In this document: positions 15,079 to 23,546 of the stretch, one piece after another
How the letters are laid out: each line of letters begins with the position of its first letter
How positions within the stretch are numbered: the stretch's first letter is position 1
From: Actinoallomurus iriomotensis
Lineage (GTDB): Bacteria > Actinomycetota > Actinomycetes > Streptosporangiales > Streptosporangiaceae
Assembly: GCF_030269445.1 (NCBI RefSeq)
Contig: NZ_BSTJ01000007.1
Coordinates: 62,001-126,000 of the forward strand
Reading direction: 5' to 3'
Length of the DNA stretch: 64,000 nt
The notes under the pieces: model-generated
Told to the model about the DNA's origin: nothing
What the model saw: only the letters and a program-made list of their open reading frames with translations
Database searches by the model: none
Made by a program: the position numbers and the translations under genes

Positions 15079-17338
15079 GGAGCGGACACGCTTCGTCGGC
15101 CGGCGACAGGAGTTGCGGGACGTGGAACGCCTGTTCGCCGACACGCGGTTGCTGAGCCTGACCGGGCCCGGCGGCGTCGGCAAGACACGCCTGGCCCTGC
15201 GGGCGGCGGCCAAGAGGCGGCGGGCGTTCACCGACGGTGTGTGGCTGGTCGACCTGTCGCCACTGCGCGGTCGCGGGCTGCTGATCCAGGAGATCAGCAC
15301 CGCGTTGGGGCTGCGCGACGCGTCGGCGCGGTCGTCGGTGAGCTCCTTGGTGGCCTACCTCCAGGACAAGCACCTGCTCCTGGTGCTGGACAACTGCGAG
15401 CACCTGCTGGACGAGTGCGCCAAGCTCGTCGACACCCTCCTGGCCGGCGCATCAGGTCTCACCGTTCTGGCGACCAGCCGGGAACCTCTCAACATCCGGG
15501 GTGAGCGGGTTCTCGGCGTGCCGCCCCTGGCGATGCCCTGCCTGAGCGACCGGCCGAAGGCGGAGGCGATCATCCGGTGTGACGCGGTCCGGCTGTTCGC
15601 CGACCGGGCCGCGCTCGCGGCGGAGAACTTCGCGATCACAGCGGAGAACTGCGGCACGGTGGCGAAACTGTGCCAGCGGCTGGATGGAATGCCGCTGGCG
15701 ATCGAACTGGCGACCGTCCGGCTGCGGATGCTGTCGGTCGAGCAGATCCTCGAACGGATCGAAGACCGTTTCCATCTGCTGGTCGGCCGTGACCGCACCG
15801 TGCTACCGCGTCATCAGACGCTGCGGGCGGCCATCGACTGGAGCTACGAACTGTGCTCGCCGCAGGAACGGATGCTGTGGGAGCGGCTCTCGGTGTTCTC
15901 CGGCGAATGCGACCTGCAGGCGGCCGAGCAGGTCTGCGCCGGCGGCGGGATCGCCCGCGAGGACGTCCTGGATCTGGTGGCGGGCCTGGTCGACAAGTCG
16001 ATCCTGATCCGGGAGGACCACGGCCAGGCGCGATACCGGCTGCTGGAGACCATCCGCGTCTACGGGTACGAGCGCCTCGCCCAGTCGGGGGAGGAGGAGG
16101 CCTTCCGGCGCGCGCACCACGATTACTACCGGGACATGAGCGGCAGGGCGGAGAGGGAGTGGTTCGGCCCGCGGCAGCTCCAGTGGCTCGAACGGATCCG
16201 GCTCGAGATGTCCAATCTCCGGGTCGCGCTGGAGTTCTGCATGAGCGGTCCCGGCGAGGTCGACGTCGGGTTGGAGATCGCCGCCGCCCTGAGAGTCTAT
16301 TGGATCTTCTACGGATCCATGGGAGAGGCGCGTCATTGGCTGGACCGGGCGCTGGGGCGTCCGACGGGCCAGCCTTCGATCAAGGCGAAGGCCCTGTTGG
16401 CCGATGCGTTCATCGCTCTGCTGCAGGGCAACATCGACGACGCGGTGCCGATGCTGGACGAGGCCAGCACCGGGCATGCGCGCGACCCGCAAATGCTCAC
16501 GAGCATCCTCTTCGTCCGCGGAACACTCGCTCTGTTCCGTGGGGACACGGCCGCCGCGATTGCCCTGCTGCAGGAGGCGAGCGGACCTGACGACGCCGGT
16601 GATGCCTTCCACACCTCACTCTTCCTGGCGATGGCCGCGGTGTTCGACGGCGACGAGCGCGGCACCACCTACAGCGTGGAATGCCGGTCCAGGGCGGAGG
16701 ACGCCGAGGCGGAGTGGGCCATGACGTGGGGCAGCTGGGTGCTCGGCCTGGATGCCTGGCGGCGCGGCGCCGTCCCGGACGCCGTCCCCTTCTTCCGCGA
16801 CAGTCTGCGGCGTCAGCGGCGGATCAACGACAAGTGGGGCCCTACCTGGAACATCGAAGGTCTGGCCTGGGTGGCGGCGGCCGCCGGGGATCACGAACGC
16901 GCGGCGCTGTGCCTGGACACCGCCCGCAGGCTGCGAGAGTCGATCGGCGTATCGATTCCGCAGCTACTGCCGTTCTCCGAGGCCCACGAGGCGTGCGAGG
17001 CCCGTGTTCGTGAGTCTCTGGGACAACAGGGGTACCTCGCGGCGATCAGGCGAGGGGCGGGTCTCGAACTCGACCAGGCCATTGACTACGTGCTCGGCGA
17101 GGACGACCTGTTGCCCGGCGCGTCCGCGCCCTCACGCGACGCGGCGTCGCCGCTGACGCCGCGAGAGCAGCAGGTCGCCGAGTTGATCGCCCAGGGCAAG
17201 ACGAACAAGGAGATCGCGGCGAGCCTCGTCATCGCCCAGCGGACCGCGGAGGCCCATGTCGAGAACATCCTGGTCAAGCTCGGCTACACGTCCCGGGCGG
17301 AGGTGGTGATGTGGATGACCGAGAGCAAACACACTTAA
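15038..17338 (+). CDS. STAND-ATPase transcriptional regulator with C-terminal LuxR domain
   Basis: The 766-residue protein follows the actinomycete ATPase-LuxR layout. An NB-ARC-like ATPase has Walker A GPGGVGKT at 43-50 and Walker B LLLVLDNCEHL, followed by GMPLAIELA (sensor/GxP region). A TPR-like helical region covers about 350-690. The C-terminal LuxR helix-turn-helix is LTPREQQVAELIAQGKTNKEIAASLVIAQRTAEAHVENIL. The ATG at 15038 follows TAGCGT by 5 nt, so it may also have its own leaderless promoter inside the kinase gene. Being next to the lanthipeptide locus it may be its pathway regulator (inference). Confidence 0.88.
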   Translation: MVTSARRPLGNLPEERTRFVGRRQELRDVERLFADTRLLSLTGPGGVGKTRLALRAAAKRRRAFTDGVWLVDLSPLRGRGLLIQEISTALGLRDASARSSVSSLVAYLQDKHLLLVLDNCEHLLDECAKLVDTLLAGASGLTVLATSREPLNIRGERVLGVPPLAMPCLSDRPKAEAIIRCDAVRLFADRAALAAENFAITAENCGTVAKLCQRLDGMPLAIELATVRLRMLSVEQILERIEDRFHLLVGRDRTVLPRHQTLRAAIDWSYELCSPQERMLWERLSVFSGECDLQAAEQVCAGGGIAREDVLDLVAGLVDKSILIREDHGQARYRLLETIRVYGYERLAQSGEEEAFRRAHHDYYRDMSGRAEREWFGPRQLQWLERIRLEMSNLRVALEFCMSGPGEVDVGLEIAAALRVYWIFYGSMGEARHWLDRALGRPTGQPSIKAKALLADAFIALLQGNIDDAVPMLDEASTGHARDPQMLTSILFVRGTLALFRGDTAAAIALLQEASGPDDAGDAFHTSLFLAMAAVFDGDERGTTYSVECRSRAEDAEAEWAMTWGSWVLGLDAWRRGAVPDAVPFFRDSLRRQRRINDKWGPTWNIEGLAWVAAAAGDHERAALCLDTARRLRESIGVSIPQLLPFSEAHEACEARVRESLGQQGYLAAIRRGAGLELDQAIDYVLGEDDLLPGASAPSRDAASPLTPREQQVAELIAQGKTNKEIAASLVIAQRTAEAHVENILVKLGYTSRAEVVMWMTESKHT

Positions 17339-17492
17339 CCGACATACCGGCATGAATGGATATTTACGCCAAAGACCGCATCAAGTTTGCGCGTGAACCC
17401 CGAAAAGTCTACTAAGCATGAACGCTCAGGGGGTAGATAGCGCAGGGAGATGTACCCGACCACTCGTCCCTGAGCAGATGGGGGCGTCGAAA

Positions 17493-17813
17493 GTGAGATA
17501 TCGGCGCATGAGATCGTTCACCGTTCCGGCCCTGAGCGTGTCGTGCCTGGCGGTATCGCTTTGGCTGGTCGGATGTGGTTCGGCGCGGCCCGCGAGCGCC
17601 CAGGTCTCCTTTTCGTACAACGGCTATCATCTCGTGGCCGGTGACGGAAACGGAACCGGCAACAGGAATGTCTGGATCGTCAAGAGCCCAACGATCAACA
17701 ACGGAATACAGATGATCCTCGGCGGTAATGCCGGGAGCATCTTCTCCAGCCAGGCCGCGATCTGCAAACGGAAGCGCACCTGTCGCATCAACCAGAAGAT
17801 CCACGTACGCTGA
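17493..17813 (+). CDS. Small putative lipoprotein
   Basis: The protein has about 106 residues from the GTG at 17493 (GGGGG 8 nt upstream); an ATG at 17508 is also possible. A basic n-region (RYRRMRS), a hydrophobic core and a lipobox LVGC predict a lipid-anchored protein. The mature part is about 75 residues with VSFSYNGYHLVAGDGNGTGN, two Cys (ICKRKRTC) and a basic end. The family is not recognised. It stands alone after the STAND-LuxR gene. Confidence 0.6.
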   Translation: MRYRRMRSFTVPALSVSCLAVSLWLVGCGSARPASAQVSFSYNGYHLVAGDGNGTGNRNVWIVKSPTINNGIQMILGGNAGSIFSSQAAICKRKRTCRINQKIHVR

Positions 17814-17877
17814 GCGCCGCGAGGAGAAACGCCATCACCGGTGAGTCGGGATGATGCCGTTGTGGCTGGAGTCCGGG

Positions 17878-18960
17878 TTAGGTGAGTCGGTCTCGGTTGG
17901 CGTTCGCTTCGGCGCGTACGGCGTCGGCGAACGCGTCTTCGTCTTCTGGGTCGGTGTTGTCCTGGTAGATCAGCCAACAGCCGCGGATTCCGTCGAGGAG
18001 GTCTTCCAGGAGGTCGTGTGCGGGGCGTTTGGGGTCGAGCGGGGTGGTGCGGAGCTCGTTGAGGAGCGCGTCGCGGAGGTGCCGGTCCTGGTGTTGTTCG
18101 GCGAGTTCTTCGGCCTGCGCGATCTGGTCGAGGAGTTCGCCGAGGTCGGGAATCTGGCCTTCGGCGACGGTCATGGCGCCGCGGACCAAGCCGGTGACCG
18201 TCTCGTACGGGCTCAGGCCGAGTTGGAGAAGTTCCAGCACGATGGTGGGGGTCTCGTGCGCGAGGGCCTCGATGTTGTCGGCTTCCACGATGATCTGGGT
18301 GGGGGCGAGGCCGGAAGCCTTGGCGGTGACGTCGGCGGCGGCTTGAAGCCAGTGGGTCGCCGCGATGGCGCCGGCAGCGGGCTCGATCTCGGTGAACAGG
18401 GCCGGATCGCCGAGCGGGTCCGTGGCGAGGATCTCGTCGGCGGCCTGAACCTGGGCGGGCGACGCGCCGGCGCGAGTGAGGGCCACGGCCTGGCGGGCCC
18501 GGCCGGAGAGTTCGCCGAGTTCTGCCTGTTCGACGGCGGCGAGTTCGGCTTGAACCTCGGCGACGACTTGTCCGGTCAAGCCGGGATCATTGATGCTGTG
18601 CAGGGCTCGACCGACCTGATGCGCTGTCTCCTCGACGGGGTTGTAGGAGACGGTCAGCATGCCGCCGGATGGCAGGTTCGGTCTGGTCAAGGCCTCGGCG
18701 ACTGTGGCGAAGGCTTCCCGGTGCCCGTCGCGCCGCCAGCCCTCGGTGTTCACCTCAAGGTCGTCCGCTGCCGCGGCCGGGTGGGTGTAGGTGCGCCAGG
18801 CCTGGGCAGAGAGGAGCGTCAGAGCGTGAACGAGACGCTGAATCGCGTCGTCGGGGACGTCGCGAGCGAGTTCGGCGATGGTTGAGGCGGTGCAGCCCGT
18901 ACCGGTGTCCCAGAACACCATGAGCGCGTGACGTTCCTCGTCGAGGGCGTAGGTGCTCAC
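17878..18960 (-). CDS. Uncharacterised acidic alpha-helical protein
   Basis: The protein has 360 residues from the GTG at 18960, which has AAGGGAG upstream; the upstream extension of the frame covers a TetR-like remnant and is rejected. It is strongly acidic and rich in Ala, Leu, Glu and Gln, with almost no Lys. It has no signal peptide or membrane segment. Long helical stretches such as VVAEVQAELAAVEQAELGELSGRARQAV appear to repeat in the middle. I do not recognise a family. The gene is convergent with the lipoprotein gene and divergent from the DUF2891 gene. Confidence 0.65.
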   Translation of the reverse strand: MSTYALDEERHALMVFWDTGTGCTASTIAELARDVPDDAIQRLVHALTLLSAQAWRTYTHPAAAADDLEVNTEGWRRDGHREAFATVAEALTRPNLPSGGMLTVSYNPVEETAHQVGRALHSINDPGLTGQVVAEVQAELAAVEQAELGELSGRARQAVALTRAGASPAQVQAADEILATDPLGDPALFTEIEPAAGAIAATHWLQAAADVTAKASGLAPTQIIVEADNIEALAHETPTIVLELLQLGLSPYETVTGLVRGAMTVAEGQIPDLGELLDQIAQAEELAEQHQDRHLRDALLNELRTTPLDPKRPAHDLLEDLLDGIRGCWLIYQDNTDPEDEDAFADAVRAEANANRDRLT

Positions 18961-19042
18961 ACCTCGCTCCCTTCCACTTCGGTCGGTGGCGTCCACTGTG
19001 CCACGCGGTGCGTCGGTGTGTGCCGTGGTTGCCGCACCGCTG

Positions 19043-19180
19043 AGACGTGGCTGCTGGTGTACGGCATGCTCTCCAGACGGTGGCCCGCCCAACGCCCGCC
19101 TGCTGAGCGACGCGCTGATGAGTGACGGCACCAGGACGCTCGCCCACCAGCAGCTCCCGGGCTCCTCGGACCGGTGCTGT
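19043..19180 (-). pseudogene. TetR-type DNA-binding domain remnant
   Basis: On the minus strand, residues RELLVGERPGAV-THQRVAQQAGVGRATVWRA match the N-terminal helix-turn-helix of TetR repressors (pattern VTxxRVAxxAGVxxxTVYRH). No intact regulator frame surrounds it: there is no plausible start, and after the recognition helix the frame loses similarity and runs into the next gene in another frame. It lies in the 444-bp gap between the acidic protein and DUF2891 genes. The rest of that gap shows nothing I can name. Confidence 0.45.
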
Positions 19181-19404
19181 CCACGGGCACCGCTCGCTCA
19201 GGCAGGGACAGACGCCTCGGTCCTGAGCGCGCCTGTGGCTTCCACCGGTACCCCTCCGAACCGGTGTCGGTGGCCGCGACGCCACTCAGGACCGAGACTC
19301 CCTCTCTCTACTCACAGCGAAAAACAGGATCGGCGTATCACAATGTCGTCTTCCATCCCCTCGGCCTGCACCGAGCAGACCACCGCCAGGACCGGGAGAC
19401 GGCT

Positions 19405-20442
19405 TTGATTCAGCACCACGAACGGCAGGATCGGCTGGCCGGGTACGCGAGCGACTTCGCCGAAGTGGCCCTGGCCAACATCGTCCGGGAGTACCCCCAT
19501 GTGATGCTGCATACGATGTCCGGCCCTGAAGACCGGCCGCGGCCTCGGGACGTCAATCCGGCGTTCTACGGCAGCTTCGACTGGCATTCCTGCGTGGAGA
19601 TGCACTGGCTGCTGATCCGCCTCCTGCGCACCGCGTCAGAGCAGGTTCCCGGGCAGCGGATCCGCGCCGCGCTGGATCGGCACCTGGCCGCCGAACCGCT
19701 GGCGGCCGAGGCCGCGTACATGGGCGACCCCGACCGCGGTATCTACCAGCGCCCCTACGGATGGGGATGGACCCTGTGGCTCATCCACGAAACAGCCACC
19801 TGGGACGACCCCGACGCCCGCCGCTGGACGACCGACCTCACCCCGCTCGCGGACGTACTCACCCAGAACTACCTGCGATGGCTCCCCAAAGCGACCTACC
19901 CGGTCCGCTACGGCGTCCACTCCAACACCGCCTTCGGGCTCTCCCGCGCCCTCCCGTACGCCCGCCACCGCGCTCGGCACGGCGACGGCACGCTGCTCAC
20001 CGCCATCACCGAAAAGGCCCATCACTGGTACGGCGGCGACCGTGACTACCCCGCCCAGTGGGAACCCGCCGGTGTCGACTTCCTGTCGCCCGCCCTGGTC
20101 GAAGCCGAACTCATGACACACCTGCTGCCACGCGACCGGTTCGCGGACTGGCTGGACGGCTTTCTCCCGCGCATCGCCGACCGGCAGCCGGCGAACCTGT
20201 TCACCCCGGCCACCGTCTCCGACTCCACCGACGGCTACATCGCCCACCTCCACGGCCTCAACCTCAGCCGCGCATGGTGCTGGCGCCGACTCGCCGAAAC
20301 CCTCGGTGACGCCGATCCGCGTACCCCGGCCATGCTCCAAGCGGCACAACGCCACGCGGACGCCGCCCTCACCCACGCCACCGGCAGCCACTACGCCGTC
20401 GAACACTGGCTCGCCTGCTACGCCGTCCTCCTGCTCACCTGA
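19405..20442 (+). CDS. DUF2891 family protein
   Basis: The protein has 345 residues from a TTG at 19405 (GGGAG 6 nt upstream). The longer open frame to 19174 lies over the TetR remnant and looks non-coding. Family hallmarks include NPAFYGSFDWHSCVEMHWLL near the N-terminus, YQRPYGWGWTLWL, and a YGVHSNTAFGLSRALPYAR helix, giving an alpha/alpha-barrel-like protein rich in Trp and His. DUF2891 proteins are thought to be glycosidase-like because of their toroid fold, but no activity is established. It is monocistronic. Confidence 0.8.
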   Translation: MIQHHERQDRLAGYASDFAEVALANIVREYPHVMLHTMSGPEDRPRPRDVNPAFYGSFDWHSCVEMHWLLIRLLRTASEQVPGQRIRAALDRHLAAEPLAAEAAYMGDPDRGIYQRPYGWGWTLWLIHETATWDDPDARRWTTDLTPLADVLTQNYLRWLPKATYPVRYGVHSNTAFGLSRALPYARHRARHGDGTLLTAITEKAHHWYGGDRDYPAQWEPAGVDFLSPALVEAELMTHLLPRDRFADWLDGFLPRIADRQPANLFTPATVSDSTDGYIAHLHGLNLSRAWCWRRLAETLGDADPRTPAMLQAAQRHADAALTHATGSHYAVEHWLACYAVLLLT

Positions 20443-20519
20443 ACAGCCCGACGCCAGTTGATTTCGGGTCGGTCGTCGCTCAGGAAGCAACCTTCGAGCC
20501 GCTCGTTGGTCTTAGAGCC

Positions 20520-21056
20520 ATGACGTTCGATCAAGGCTTGGCCTCGTGCGGCGCCGACAGGCGGCAGGAGGCCGCCGACCCTGCGAGTCATCTGACGGAG
20601 TTGTTCCGGGTCCATCACATGTCGCTGGTCCGCCTGGCGCTCCTGATGTTGGGCGATCAGACGAGCGCGGAAGACGTCGTACAGGATGTTTACGCGCGAC
20701 TGCAGCGGCGGCGCCGATCACGTCCTCCTGCGGACCTGGCCGCTTACGCCCGTGCCGCGGTACTCAACGCGTGCCGGTCCCTGCTGCGCCGCCGGGCGCT
20801 GATGCGTCGGTTCGTGGAAGTGCCCCAGCCCGTCTGGTCAGCGGAGAACGACGTGCTGATCGCCGAGGACCGCCGGCGCGTTCTCCGTGCCCTCACCCGG
20901 CTGCCGCCCCGGCAGCGCGAGGCGATCATCCTGCGTTACTACCTCAACCTGTCCCAGGCCGAGATCGCCACATCGATGGGCATCAGTCCCGGCACCGTCA
21001 AGTCGACCCTTTCCCGTGGCCTGACCGCGCTGCGTGTCCAGTACGAGGAGGAGTAA
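20520..21056 (+). CDS. ECF RNA polymerase sigma factor, SigE-like actinobacterial group
   Basis: The 178-residue protein has sigma region 2 at about 25-95 (HHMSLVRLALLMLGDQTSAEDVVQDVYARL) and region 4 at about 120-172 (LTRLPPRQREAIILRYYLNLSQAEIATSMGISPGTVKSTLSRGL). It has no long C-terminal extension. The stop overlaps the next start (TAATG), so sigma factor and membrane partner are translated together, the usual pattern for SigE-family factors and their anti-sigma proteins. Confidence 0.92.
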   Translation: MTFDQGLASCGADRRQEAADPASHLTELFRVHHMSLVRLALLMLGDQTSAEDVVQDVYARLQRRRRSRPPADLAAYARAAVLNACRSLLRRRALMRRFVEVPQPVWSAENDVLIAEDRRRVLRALTRLPPRQREAIILRYYLNLSQAEIATSMGISPGTVKSTLSRGLTALRVQYEEE

Positions 21057-22237
21057 TGATCACAGAACTGCTGCGCGAAGCGCTGAGCGATGCCGCCGCC
21101 ACCGTCGAGCACGTACGTCCGCTCACCGGCCGGGTCCGACGCAGGCGCCGCTGGGTCATCCCGGCCGCCGTCACCGCCACGGCCGTGACCGCGGCCATGG
21201 CCCTCACCGTGGTATCGACCCGGCCAGGCGATGTGACCCGGCCGGGCGATGTGACCCGGACGAACGAGGGGGCCCTGCCGAGCGAGGTGCCCCTGCCGAT
21301 GAAGGCTCGGCCTCCGGCGCACGCACCGACCGCGGCGCGCTGGACGCTGGCGGCCTACACCGACGCCAAGTACGTGCTCGTCGGCGCGGGAACAGGTGGC
21401 GAACCGGTCGCGGTCAACGACGCGGCCACCGGCAAGCAGATCGCCCAGGTCCCCGTACCCCCGGGCTCGACCGGGTACTGGGACACCGCAGGTGCCGGCG
21501 ACAACCGCACCTTCTTCCTCACCAGCGTCGACTACAAGCGTGCGATCGTCTCCTTCTACCGGCTCCGCCTGAACGCGGACGGTCATCCACAGCAACTGTC
21601 CGAGCTGCCGCGGGCCACCCTGCACGACGGTCTGCAGGGAGAAGGTCCACAACTGCTCGCCGCTACGAATGGAGGCACCAAACTCGCGTACGTGACCGAG
21701 ACCGGCGCCGAACTGACCATCACGCACGGCGGATCCTCCATGACCGATGACGCCGAGATCCGCGAGCGGATCCACATCATCGATCCCCGCACCGGGGACC
21801 AGCAGGCCATCAGCCTGCCGCAGGGGACCGTGATCGATGAACTGGTCTGGGCGCCGGACGGCCGGGCCCTCGCCTTCACCGAGGAGACCCCCGGCAACGG
21901 CTTGCGCACCCTCGACCCCGCGACCGGCGCCATCCGTCATGTCGACCTGGGTGGCGACGATGGGGCGTTCCGCGCCGCCGACATCGGCTCGGACGGCGAC
22001 ATCGTGGCACTGACCTACCGCGCGGACGGGAACCATCTGGTGTGGTACTCCCTCGCCACCTCCAAGATCACCCGCGATGTGCCGCTCGAGCATTCCCACA
22101 CCGACCAGGCGGTGGGGCCGACCATCGTCGGCGACGCCGCCGTGGTGGTGATCGGTAACACCATGTACCGAGTCACCGGCACCAGTGTTCGCACACGGCA
22201 TGTCGGCCATGACATCGATCTGGAAGGCACCTGGTAG
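21056..22237 (+). CDS. Membrane-anchored beta-propeller-like partner (putative anti-sigma factor)
   Basis: The 393-residue protein starts at the ATG 21056, overlapping the sigma gene stop. A short cytosolic segment of about 35 residues (ELLREALSDAAATVEHV, basic RRRRR stop) could bind the sigma factor. One membrane helix (35-58) follows, then a Thr/Pro-rich spacer containing a small RPGDVT tandem repeat, and an extracellular domain of repeated beta blades (VWAPDGRALAFTEE, RTLDPATGAIRHVDL). No zinc-type HxxxCxxC anti-sigma motif is present. Its role is inferred from the operon. Confidence 0.7.
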   Translation: MITELLREALSDAAATVEHVRPLTGRVRRRRRWVIPAAVTATAVTAAMALTVVSTRPGDVTRPGDVTRTNEGALPSEVPLPMKARPPAHAPTAARWTLAAYTDAKYVLVGAGTGGEPVAVNDAATGKQIAQVPVPPGSTGYWDTAGAGDNRTFFLTSVDYKRAIVSFYRLRLNADGHPQQLSELPRATLHDGLQGEGPQLLAATNGGTKLAYVTETGAELTITHGGSSMTDDAEIRERIHIIDPRTGDQQAISLPQGTVIDELVWAPDGRALAFTEETPGNGLRTLDPATGAIRHVDLGGDDGAFRAADIGSDGDIVALTYRADGNHLVWYSLATSKITRDVPLEHSHTDQAVGPTIVGDAAVVVIGNTMYRVTGTSVRTRHVGHDIDLEGTW

Positions 22238-22263
22238 ATGCCGTGAGCGCCGGGGCGAATGAC

Positions 22264-23484
22264 TCAGGACGCCATGCCGGTACGGCGAGGGCCGTCCGGG
22301 TCCGCAGGGGACGCGTGCGCTCGTGTCGTACGGTGAGCGGGCGTGTCGCCGTCGGCCCGGCCGTGCCCCGCGGCATCGGCGTGCCTGGTCTCGCCGGCCG
22401 GGGCGAGCAGCCAGTGGTGGAAGGCGGGATACTCGCGCGCCAGGCCCGCGGCGTCGAGCGCGTCCGCCAGCTGGCGGCGTTCCTCCGGCTCGGGTCGCCA
22501 GTGCTCGCGGAGCGTGGTCAGCGCACTCGCCGCCAGGGCGGTGAGCTGTTCCCTTGTCTCCGTCATCCCGATCGACGTGCACAGGTCACGGGCGTCGAGC
22601 GTCGTGCGGAGCAGCCGTACGACCAGGTCGGGGTCGCCCGGTTCGGTCTCCAGCCGGGCGGCGAGAGCGCTGATCCGTTCGCCGAGGTCCGTGAGCGTCC
22701 GGCCGTGTTCGCGTGCCGTGTCCGGCGCCGCGTACAGGCTCAGCGGGATGTCCTCGAACGTCGCCAGCCGTTTCAGCGCCGCCTTGGCCGTCTTGTTCCG
22801 CCGGTCGACGGCCAGCACCGCCTCGGCGAGGGCGCGCGCCCGCTCCCGCGCGGCCAGGGTGGTCGGCTCGTCCTGGCCGAGGGCCGTGGACAGCCGCAGT
22901 GCGACCTCGGCCTGCTCGCGCAGGAGCGTACGGTCGGTGCCGGCCGCTCCCGGCACGCTGAGGTCGGGGCGGCCGAGCCGTACGGCGCACCGCTCATAGG
23001 TCGTACGGACCGGGCCGGGGATGCCGCACGACTCCAGGTACTCGATCAGGGTGCGCAGGACGCCGGGGCCCGGTTGCCCGTCCAGCACGGCCTGGAGGTC
23101 GGGAACGGCTTCGGGCGAGCGCCCGAGGCGTACGCGCAGCAGCCCGAGGAACAGCCGGTAGTCCGGATCGTCCGGCACGAGCGCCACCGCGGCGAGCAAC
23201 GGCTCCTCGCAGGCCGCCCAGTCGAGCCGGGCGCTCAGCGCCCGGTACAGCGTGTAGTGGTTCCAGTGGTCCGCCGGATCCGTCTCGACCGCGCGGCGGG
23301 CCGCGGACACCGCCTCGCCGCCGCGGCCGTCGAGTTCGAGCAGGATCTCGGCCAGGAGGCGATGGTGGTCGGCGACGTCCGGAGCGAGTGCGGCCGCGCG
23401 CCGGGCGTGCGGCTCGGCGTCGGCGTGGCGTCCGGCGGAGCACAGGTCCGATGCCGTGTCGTACGACGCCTCCGCCTCGGTCAT
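22264..23484 (-). CDS. Tetratricopeptide-repeat protein
   Basis: The 406-residue protein starts at the ATG 23484 (weak GGTGAG ribosome site). TPR units are visible in residues 1-150 (YDTASDLCSAGRHADAEPHARRAAALAPDVADHH; LLAAVALVPDDPDYRLFLGLLRVRLGRSPEAV). A longer helical C-terminal part follows (EHGRTLTDLGERISALAARLETEPGDPDLV), then a His/Asp/Ala-rich disordered tail. No membrane segment is seen. It probably holds proteins together; partners are not evident. It is convergent with the anti-sigma gene. Confidence 0.75.
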   Translation of the reverse strand: MTEAEASYDTASDLCSAGRHADAEPHARRAAALAPDVADHHRLLAEILLELDGRGGEAVSAARRAVETDPADHWNHYTLYRALSARLDWAACEEPLLAAVALVPDDPDYRLFLGLLRVRLGRSPEAVPDLQAVLDGQPGPGVLRTLIEYLESCGIPGPVRTTYERCAVRLGRPDLSVPGAAGTDRTLLREQAEVALRLSTALGQDEPTTLAARERARALAEAVLAVDRRNKTAKAALKRLATFEDIPLSLYAAPDTAREHGRTLTDLGERISALAARLETEPGDPDLVVRLLRTTLDARDLCTSIGMTETREQLTALAASALTTLREHWRPEPEERRQLADALDAAGLAREYPAFHHWLLAPAGETRHADAAGHGRADGDTPAHRTTRAHASPADPDGPRRTGMAS

Positions 23485-23546
23485 CGGCTCACCACGACAT
23501 GGAACTGTACGGCCTTCCCAGCCCGCGCGTCGCGGCACATCGCCAC

